NCBI GenBank assembly: GCA_002501485.1
Contig: DLTS01000091.1
Location: 1 to 26,421 of the forward strand
Length of the DNA: 26,421 bases
Reading direction: 5' to 3'
From: Acidimicrobiaceae bacterium UBA7830
Lineage (GTDB): Bacteria; Actinomycetota; Acidimicrobiia; Acidimicrobiales; Ilumatobacteraceae
Shown here: piece by piece, positions 6,934 through 12,656 of the stretch
Numbering within the stretch: position 1 is the stretch's first letter
How the letters are laid out: each line of letters begins with the position of its first letter
Notes under the pieces: model-generated
What the model saw: only the letters and a program-made list of their open reading frames with translations
Told to the model about the DNA's origin: nothing
The model's database searches: none
Program-made: the position numbers and the translations under genes

Positions 6934-8514
6934 ATGTCCCGACGGATTGAAATTGAACTGACGAGTGCGCAAGATGACGGCACCTGGACTTGGCGTGCTG
7001 CTGGAGCAAAGAATCCAAAGGGGGTGCTCGATGGTTCGGTGTTACCGAGCGACGTAACTATCGGGAAGGTTCTCAAGGTTGAGGTCGTCCAAGGTATTGA
7101 CGGCATCACCGTGCAGTCAGTAATCGGTAGCCGACAGCGCTCCGAATCAAGCGAGGTTCTCGAACTAATCGGCGGTGCTGACTTCGACCCGGTCGTCGAG
7201 ACTCGAGCGAAGAGAGATCGCCGTGAGGGCGGTCGTGGTGGCGGCCGTGATCGCGGACGCAATAACAATCGACGTCGGCGTGACGATGACGAAGGCGGTA
7301 AGGGCTCAAGCCGTCGACCGCGCCGAGATAGTCAACGTCAAGGGCCCCGTTTCACTCCCCCACCTGAGTTGCCGCAGCGGCCCAAGCCGAAGCGCCTCAA
7401 AGCCCAACGGACCCACCGCAACGAGGTACTGGCGGGTCTTCCAGAGGAACAACGGCCAATTGCTGAACTTGCACTTCAGGGCATCGCAGCTGTTCGCACA
7501 CGCCTGAAAGCAGAAAACGAAAAGGCAACAAGTGAAGGCCGAGCAACAATGCCTGAAGCTTCTGTATTGCAACTTGCCGAAAAACTCCTCCCCCAGCTTC
7601 GTGTGGCCGAATGGTATGACCGCGCTGAGTCAGCGCAGAAGCTTGCCGGTGATATCGACCTACGCGATCTCCGTTCGGTGGTGGCGGCGAGCGACGACCC
7701 GATGGTGGCGCGCGACAAAGGCACACGGGCCTTGGCAGACGAACTGCGAGAGCTTCTGCGCCCCCGCCAAGAGGAAGAACTTCAACTCTGGTTTGGCGAC
7801 GTCGATGCTGCGCTCGCCATTGGTCGAGTAATTCGAGCGTTGCGGCTCTCATCGCAACCTCCAAAAGCCGGTGTACCCTTCCCGGCAGAAATCTCGCAAC
7901 GGCTTGTCGACTCAACGAACGCCACCTTGACGCCAGTCGAAACCGCAGAACGATGGATAGCAGTGCTCGAAGCCGCGGCGTTCTCACCCATCCATTTGCT
8001 GATCGCGCCGATGGGGCTACCAGAGAAGATCACCGACGACCTCACCGCAACGGTAAAACGACTTGCGCCTGCCATCCCGCAGGTTGCAGCGCTATTTGGG
8101 ATTGAGGTGGAAGAGGGCGCCGCTATGCCTCGTCCTCTTCGTAGCAACCCGGCCAAAGAGCGTCGCGAGAAGAAGAATGCAGCGAAGAGTCAGCGACCAA
8201 AGAACAGCAGGGCAAGCGCCGCAGCTGAGAACCCTCCTGAGACCGAAGAGGCCGGTTCAGAAGCAGGTTCTCAAGGAGACGACCCGACTGCTCAGATCAA
8301 TCAGCCCGAGGCAGCTGTTGATCTAGGGGATGCTGTAGAGACAGAACCATCTCGCGAGACGGAAAATGCAGTAGAGGCTGGAGAAACCTCAGCGCATGAT
8401 GACTCGACCGCTGAGCCCGAATCGGCTCCTGATGAGGCCGCTACAGGCGCACCTGACGAAGCGTCTGGTGAACCCGAAGAGAGACCTTCTGAAACAGCTG
8501 AGGACAGCGCCTGA
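6934..8514 (+). CDS. Unrecognised protein: small N-terminal beta domain, Arg/Gly-rich linker, helical core, acidic tail
   Basis: The 526-aa product has four visible parts. Residues 1 to about 75 form a compact, beta-rich segment resembling an OB-type module. Residues about 90-165 are strongly basic, with GGRGGGRDRGR and R-R-R-R runs like RNA-binding RGG linkers. Residues about 165-410 are probably alpha-helical and match no family I can name. The last 110 or so residues begin basic and end in a long Ala/Glu/Asp/Ser-rich acidic tail. This bipolar charge layout suggests a nucleic-acid or ribosome-associated factor; that is inference. The start is ATG 6934 (MSRRIEIEL), supported by a TACCGT hexamer; ATG 6889 would add 15 residues without a better signal. 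It is divergent from the gamma-CA-like gene and 38 bp upstream of the hydratase gene. Confidence 0.85.
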   Translation: MSRRIEIELTSAQDDGTWTWRAAGAKNPKGVLDGSVLPSDVTIGKVLKVEVVQGIDGITVQSVIGSRQRSESSEVLELIGGADFDPVVETRAKRDRREGGRGGGRDRGRNNNRRRRDDDEGGKGSSRRPRRDSQRQGPRFTPPPELPQRPKPKRLKAQRTHRNEVLAGLPEEQRPIAELALQGIAAVRTRLKAENEKATSEGRATMPEASVLQLAEKLLPQLRVAEWYDRAESAQKLAGDIDLRDLRSVVAASDDPMVARDKGTRALADELRELLRPRQEEELQLWFGDVDAALAIGRVIRALRLSSQPPKAGVPFPAEISQRLVDSTNATLTPVETAERWIAVLEAAAFSPIHLLIAPMGLPEKITDDLTATVKRLAPAIPQVAALFGIEVEEGAAMPRPLRSNPAKERREKKNAAKSQRPKNSRASAAAENPPETEEAGSEAGSQGDDPTAQINQPEAAVDLGDAVETEPSRETENAVEAGETSAHDDSTAEPESAPDEAATGAPDEASGEPEERPSETAEDSA

Positions 8515-8540
8515 CTCGCAGACTGCTGACCCTGGTCTCC

Positions 8541-8546
8541 TACCAT
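8541..8546 (+). promoter_or_regulatory. Putative -10 element TACCAT for a leaderless transcript
   Basis: TACCAT is followed by six bases (CGGGGC) and the ATG at 8553. It lies in the 38-bp gap after the preceding stop, so the hydratase may have its own promoter. The CGGGG could be a weak ribosome site, but it is too close to the ATG. Confidence 0.45.
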
Positions 8547-8552
8547 CGGGGC

Positions 8553-9338
8553 ATGTCAGAAATCGTTACTTACGAGGTTCAGGAACGCGTTGGCGTCATT
8601 ACGCTTAATCGGCCTGATGCACGGAACGCAGTAAATGGTGATGTAGCAAATGGCGTTGAAGCAGCAATTGACCAACTTGAGGCTGATGACAACGTTTGGG
8701 TTGGAATTCTCACTGCAAACACCGAAGGTCAAGCACGTCCTGTCTTCTGCGCGGGAGCGGATCTGAAGGCAATCAATGAAGGTAGAGGGAACGAGCTTGG
8801 AACCTCGCGAGGTGGCTTTGGCGGTTTTGTCTACCGAGATCGTAAAAAGCCTGTCATCGTCGCAGTTGATGGACTCGCAACCGCTGGTGGCTGTGAACTT
8901 GTCTTAGCCGCTGATCTCGTCGTCGCGACCGAACGTTCGGCATTTGGACTCGCTGAAGTAAAGCGAAACCTCATTGCCGGAGCCGGAGGATTGTTCCGAC
9001 TTCCACGGGCTATTGGTCAGGCCGCTGCGATGGAGGCAATCCTCACCGGGGAGCCGATCCCAGCCCAACGCGCATATGACCTCGGACTCGTCTCACGCCT
9101 TGTACCCGCTGGCGAAGCCATGAACGAGGCACACCGCCTGGCAGAAGCGATCACCAACTCAGCCCCCCTTGCGGTTTGGGCAAGCCGAAAGGTCGTACTT
9201 GCATCAGCCTGGGCAGATGACGAAACGCTCAAAAAGATGACAAACGATCAGTTTGCGAATGTGTTGTCTTCTGAAGACACTAAGGAGGGCTTAACCGCTT
9301 TTATCGAAAAGCGCGCACCTAATTGGAAGGGTCACTGA
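8553..9338 (+). CDS. Enoyl-CoA hydratase/isomerase (crotonase) family protein
   Basis: Crotonase-fold enzymes act on acyl-CoA thioesters, and this one is consistent with hydration of trans-2-enoyl-CoA in fatty-acid or amino-acid breakdown. The 261-aa length is typical. The oxyanion-hole segments are C-A-G-A-D (66-70) and A-G-G-C-E-L (111-116). The two glutamates used by true hydratases are present at E115 and E135, spaced by 20 residues as in rat mitochondrial hydratase, and the latter precedes the I-A-G-A-G-G loop (141-146). The C-terminal helices are complete. No other beta-oxidation genes lie alongside, so the substrate is not indicated. The 3' end overlaps the convergent acetyltransferase gene by 20 nt. 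Confidence 0.92.
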   Translation: MSEIVTYEVQERVGVITLNRPDARNAVNGDVANGVEAAIDQLEADDNVWVGILTANTEGQARPVFCAGADLKAINEGRGNELGTSRGGFGGFVYRDRKKPVIVAVDGLATAGGCELVLAADLVVATERSAFGLAEVKRNLIAGAGGLFRLPRAIGQAAAMEAILTGEPIPAQRAYDLGLVSRLVPAGEAMNEAHRLAEAITNSAPLAVWASRKVVLASAWADDETLKKMTNDQFANVLSSEDTKEGLTAFIEKRAPNWKGH

Positions 9339-9765
9339 GGTCGACCGCCACCGTAATCGCTTTGGCCGTGATCGCTGCTCGTTCATAGAGATTTTTTGTC
9401 TCTCGATCACCAGGCAGGGCAATGGCCTCCAGCCTTCGACTCCCGCCCTTTTCTGCCATCCTTCGAGCCTCAGCGACGAGTGCATCGCCACATCCGATCT
9501 CACGGGCCTCTGGTCGGACGTAGACCCCTTCGATAACGGCGACGACACCCAGTCTTAGAGTCAAAAAACCCACAGGAATGTCGTCAATAAGGGCAACTAA
9601 CGTAGAAATTCCATCGCCAAACCAATTCTCCGCCCGTTCAGGCGTTAGTTCAAGAAGTCTCGGGCCACCACGCTCACCAAGCAAGTGCCGCCGAGCCTCA
9701 ATCTCCAGGGCTTTGATCTCAGCAACGTCGCTTTGCTGAGCAAGACGAATAGCTGGTTCCGTCAC
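9319..9765 (-). CDS. GNAT-family N-acetyltransferase
   Basis: GNAT enzymes transfer an acetyl group from acetyl-CoA to an amine. The 148-aa product has the fold order expected: an N-terminal strand (A-I-R-L) with following helices, a central beta strand pair (V-A-L-I-D-D, G-F-L-T-L), the V-Y-V-R-P strand, and the acetyl-CoA pyrophosphate loop R-E-I-G-C-G ahead of the long helix. A short C-terminal L-Y-E-R-A motif follows. The frame is open up to 9915, but that part overlaps the end of the upstream zinc-ribbon gene and encodes nothing GNAT-like. GTG 9765 is therefore chosen because it places the first core strand at the N-terminus; ATG 9849 is the alternative. No Shine-Dalgarno is clear. The substrate is unknown. 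Confidence 0.8.
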   Translation of the reverse strand: MTEPAIRLAQQSDVAEIKALEIEARRHLLGERGGPRLLELTPERAENWFGDGISTLVALIDDIPVGFLTLRLGVVAVIEGVYVRPEAREIGCGDALVAEARRMAEKGGSRRLEAIALPGDRETKNLYERAAITAKAITVAVDLSDPSN

Positions 9766-9820
9766 ACTCAAATGAATGAGCAATCGCAATTGCCCGTTTG
9801 AGAGTTGAAAGTCCTGATTT

Positions 9821-10279
9821 TCACAGGCAGCTCGGACACACTTGCTCATCGAAGCTTCGCACGATAAGGAAGCAACTCGGACACACTTGTTCACCAGATC
9901 GCTTAGGTTGAACACCGTCAGCTAATTCAGCACTGTTGTCAACGATTACAGGCGTTTCCTCGTCCTCCTCATCATCGTCTTTAACGGCGACCATGCGATC
10001 CTTCAAGATGGTGTCAAGGTCGGCCTCTACGTCGTCTTCGTTAACGAGGTCATCATCGTCGTCCTCATCATCTTTTGACTTGCGACGACTATTTGCACTT
10101 GAATCATCGTCGTCGTCGTCGTCGTCATCGTCATCGCTGCTGTAGTCGCCGTCTTCTTCCTCGTCAGAGTCTTCGAACTCGCCGTCTTCTTCCTCGGCGT
10201 CAGCATCAAAATCTTCTTCATTGATGTCGTCGTCTTCGACTTCTTCGTCGACATCGTCAACAATCTCGTCATCTGCCAT
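9821..10279 (-). CDS. Highly acidic protein with C-terminal zinc ribbon, DUF4193-like
   Basis: The 152-aa product is dominated by Asp and Glu, including an unbroken run of 11 Asp at about residues 51-61. An L-D-T-I-L-K-D-R segment follows, and the protein ends with two CPSC knuckles (C-x2-C-x12-C-x2-C) that would bind zinc. The order acidic region, then C-x-S-C-F-L, resembles the actinobacterial DUF4193 family, whose function is unknown to me; the link is by pattern recall. Both cysteine knuckles are encoded by near-identical 21-nt copies. The start ATG 10279 has AAGGA (10288-10292) eight bases upstream, so it is conventionally translated. The acetyltransferase gene follows after 55 bp. Extreme acidity suggests a partner-binding role with a basic protein or nucleic-acid complex (inference). 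Confidence 0.85.
   Translation of the reverse strand: MADDEIVDDVDEEVEDDDINEEDFDADAEEEDGEFEDSDEEEDGDYSSDDDDDDDDDDDSSANSRRKSKDDEDDDDDLVNEDDVEADLDTILKDRMVAVKDDDEEDEETPVIVDNSAELADGVQPKRSGEQVCPSCFLIVRSFDEQVCPSCL
9827..9892 (-). repeat. Two 21-nt direct repeats encoding duplicated EQVCPSC zinc knuckles
   Basis: Copies at 9827-9847 and 9872-9892 match at 19 of 21 positions and are offset by 45 nt, exactly 15 codons. Each encodes E-Q-V-C-P-S-C. The two differences are silent, indicating a recent duplication or selection at the protein level. Confidence 0.7.
10104..10136. repeat. GTC/ATC trinucleotide tract encoding poly-Asp
   Basis: Eleven consecutive Asp codons on the minus strand make an imperfect trinucleotide microsatellite (GAC with interspersed GAT). 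Length changes would stay in frame, so it could vary in tract length but not switch the gene off. Confidence 0.75.
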
Positions 10280-10311
10280 GCTGGAGATCCTTCATTTGGT
10301 GGGGGTAGACA

Positions 10312-10339
10312 GGTCGAAGGATGTTACGTCATTTCGACC
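10312..10339. promoter_or_regulatory. 7-bp inverted repeat in the leader of the acidic zinc-ribbon gene
   Basis: GGTCGAA (10312-10318) and TTCGACC (10333-10339) are perfect reverse complements around a 14-bp loop, 33-60 bp upstream of the ATG at 10279. There is no following T-run, so it is not a clear terminator for the thyX-like gene. An operator or a leader stem-loop is possible. The 117-bp spacer 10280-10396 holds no gene. Confidence 0.35.
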
Positions 10340-10396
10340 CGTTGCGAGTGAATCTAGTGAGTATTTCTTCGGTTGTTGAGGGTTATTTGGCGCACC

Positions 10397-12022
10397 CTAG
10401 CGTTCCGACACACGCCTCGCCTCAGCGCGGCGTTCAGAATCTAAACGCTCAAGGTCAGGAGCCTCAGTGGTTAGGTGAGTCATTGAGTTTGCGATCGCTC
10501 GATGCCCCGCCTCTTCAGCAATAAGGCGATGCATTTCCAATACGACTCTCCGATATGAGGGGTGCCCTTGGGGGGACGAACGCAGTTCGATGAGGTGAAT
10601 TGCTTCGCGAGCGTTGAATTGCATTGAATATCGGATGCGATATGCCATAGCGACGGCATATGACGCCTGCTGGGCGAAGTCGGGTTTCAGCAGGTCGTAG
10701 AGAGCAGCAGATCGTTCCATTGATTCATCAAAGAGGTGCCGAACTCCGGCCTCTTCCACGAGTTCTGGCCGAACAAAGCCGTTGTTCGGTGTGAGGCGCT
10801 GCCAATCGATCGTCATCAGCCGATGCCTTTGGAGATCACGGAAAGCCCCGTAATCGCTCAGCACATCAAAGCGGTAATCAAGTCGTTCAAACGACCGTCC
10901 TGGCTTGTGACGCCGATTCTGTCGATCACCGATCGCCGCAGCCATCAACGCTGATCGTTGTTCGTCACTCAGAGAGGCCACGCGCTCCTGCAATTGCCGC
11001 TCTGACATTGAGGAATGCGGGTAACAGATGGCTGCGAGTAGTTTCTCCTCTCCACGAGGGTCGAAGTCGACGAGTTCGACTTCCGGAGCGCTATCTACGG
11101 GTTGGGAGCCAAAGAGGCTGTCGACGAGTTCTTCGGCCTGCGAGTTGATGTCGGACAGGTAGGCCGACCACGCACCACCGCGCTCGGGTACATCAACCCT
11201 ACGGAGAAAACTGGGAATAACTTTTTGCAGTTCCACCAGCATTTGGTCGGCATATTCACGCGCTTCAGGCAGCGGATGTGCTCGCATTCGCAACAAAAGA
11301 GCTTCATACGCCTGCCCACTCCCGTAAATACCGAGGTTCGATGTTGACGATGCCGGCAGCATCCCCCGAACAGCATCAAGAGCTTTTGCACGGGTTGCCT
11401 GCCGATAGACGAAATCGCTGTCGGATGCTCCCTGAGGTACGGTGCTGCGTACATGTTCAGTCACGCTTTCAAGCGCCCTTGAATAGGCCTCGAACATACG
11501 GTCCATCTCACTGATATACCGAGTGCCGACCCGCGACGCGAGAAGATGTGGGTCACGGTAGTAGCGGTAACGCCCGCCGAGTCGGGCGTCATACGCGATA
11601 TAGCGAGTGCTTTGCTCGAGGTACGACATTATGCGTCCCCGTTCCAGCACCTTTGTCAATAGGTTGGAGGCCTGCTCACACGCAAGGTGCACCCCGCCGA
11701 GTTGCGCCACAGAATCGTCGCCATACTCGACGAACACTCGTTCGTAGAGTTCTTCTGCACGCGTGAGCCCCATTGTGGCATCGACGGACGCATCACCTGA
11801 AATGTCAAGGTCCCCAACAAATTCATCGAGGAAAAGGCGTCTCAGACTTTTGGCGCTGCGGCTGTATCGAGCAAAAAGAGCACCTTTAACGACCTCAGGA
11901 AGATTCACCAGCGCAAAAACCGGCTGATCGAGGTTGGTGAAGTACCTCCGAAGAATGTCAGCTTCAGAAGGCGTGAACTCTTCGGCCACGTAGGTCACTT
12001 GAGCGATGCTACGCGGACGCAA
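10397..12022 (-). CDS. Tandem-duplicated ThyX-like (flavin-dependent thymidylate synthase fold) protein
   Basis: ThyX enzymes make dTMP from dUMP with FAD and are normally about 220-250 aa. This 541-aa protein appears to contain two ThyX-type domains. The first (about 35-275) has Y-G-D-D-S-V (100-105), then ERGR (127-130) in place of the RHR motif, followed by an intact SYLEQSTRY (133-141). The second (about 325-515) has an intact Q-R-H-R (398-401), but the downstream N-E-x-S-x-R part is replaced by D-W-Q-R-L-T-P-N-N. Each copy thus keeps a different half of the signature. Catalysis is unproven. The only start before an in-frame stop is TTG 12022, with AAGGA very close upstream; downstream GTG codons (11998, 11989) are possible. 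It follows the lipid-kinase-like gene by 28 bp. Confidence 0.8.
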   Translation of the reverse strand: MRPRSIAQVTYVAEEFTPSEADILRRYFTNLDQPVFALVNLPEVVKGALFARYSRSAKSLRRLFLDEFVGDLDISGDASVDATMGLTRAEELYERVFVEYGDDSVAQLGGVHLACEQASNLLTKVLERGRIMSYLEQSTRYIAYDARLGGRYRYYRDPHLLASRVGTRYISEMDRMFEAYSRALESVTEHVRSTVPQGASDSDFVYRQATRAKALDAVRGMLPASSTSNLGIYGSGQAYEALLLRMRAHPLPEAREYADQMLVELQKVIPSFLRRVDVPERGGAWSAYLSDINSQAEELVDSLFGSQPVDSAPEVELVDFDPRGEEKLLAAICYPHSSMSERQLQERVASLSDEQRSALMAAAIGDRQNRRHKPGRSFERLDYRFDVLSDYGAFRDLQRHRLMTIDWQRLTPNNGFVRPELVEEAGVRHLFDESMERSAALYDLLKPDFAQQASYAVAMAYRIRYSMQFNAREAIHLIELRSSPQGHPSYRRVVLEMHRLIAEEAGHRAIANSMTHLTTEAPDLERLDSERRAEARRVSER

Positions 12023-12050
12023 GTTCCTTGTCGCGGATCATCTCAACATC

Positions 12051-12656
12051 TCAGATAAAAATCTGACCGGCATCAGGTACTGCTCGGAGTTCAACGTCGC
12101 CTGTGAACTTGAGATTGACTCCATCAACGATTATCCGTTCGTTTGGTCGAATGGTGAGTCGAAATTTCTCCCCTGACCAGACGCGCAGTAAGGGATGCGG
12201 AAGGTGAGATCCCGATATTGCTCTCTTCCAGGCCAGTCGGCGTTGAAAGAGCGTCATCGAGGCGTCGACCTCGATAACGTCAAATGCGCCGTCATTAGGG
12301 TGTGAACGAGGACACGGTGTGATGCCTGCATACTCCCCACAGTTTGTTGCGACAACGATCCGGCCGCGCCAACGACCAAACGGCTTGCGAAGGTTTAAGG
12401 AGATATTCGCAACAGAAACCGCAATTCGAGTATTTGAAGACGTTTCGACTATCTCGATTAGATCGACAGGAAGGCATCGTGTCGCTGCGGTGCCATTTGG
12501 AGATCCGAGAGTCTGGTGAAGTGTCCCACCGCGCACCAATACCGGGCGCCGATCGTCAAGTGCTACGGCAACGTCGTGATCGGTGTACGCGATTCGTGTT
12601 CCCTGTGGTGCGAAATCAATCGGTTCTCCCCAATCCTCACCTATGCGAATCGTCAT
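12051..12656 (-). CDS. Stand-alone protein resembling the C-terminal domain of diacylglycerol/YegS-type lipid kinases
   Basis: The 201-aa product has P-N-D-G-A-F-D-V-I-E-V followed by basic helices, a strand pair around I-I-V-D-G-V-N, and a final V-P-D-A segment. This order matches the C-terminal beta-sandwich half of YegS/DgkB-type kinases. The N-terminal nucleotide-binding half, with its G-G-D-G-T motif, is absent, so kinase activity is unlikely unless it has a partner. An upstream G-G-T-L-H-Q-T-L-G segment resembles the linker region in those kinases. This is recognition from memory, hence the moderate confidence. The ATG at 12656 shares its A with the TGA stop of helY (TGATG), giving translational coupling; a GTG at 12671 would overlap further. 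A CAGAT-AAAA-ATCTG hairpin (12052-12065) lies at its stop codon. Confidence 0.6.
   Translation of the reverse strand: MTIRIGEDWGEPIDFAPQGTRIAYTDHDVAVALDDRRPVLVRGGTLHQTLGSPNGTAATRCLPVDLIEIVETSSNTRIAVSVANISLNLRKPFGRWRGRIVVATNCGEYAGITPCPRSHPNDGAFDVIEVDASMTLFQRRLAWKRAISGSHLPHPLLRVWSGEKFRLTIRPNERIIVDGVNLKFTGDVELRAVPDAGQIFI

Noticed and set aside
6814..6972. N-terminal extension of the gamma-CA-like gene
   Set aside because: The family begins at ATG 6813, the extension has no conserved features, and the -10 hexamer sits exactly six bases before 6813.
9766..9915. N-terminal extension of the acetyltransferase
   Set aside because: It overlaps the end of the zinc-ribbon gene and reads its duplicated repeat in another frame, with no GNAT features.
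10104..10136. GTC repeat considered as a CRISPR or phase-variable tract
   Set aside because: It is a trinucleotide run coding for Asp; there are no spacers and length changes cannot cause frameshifts.
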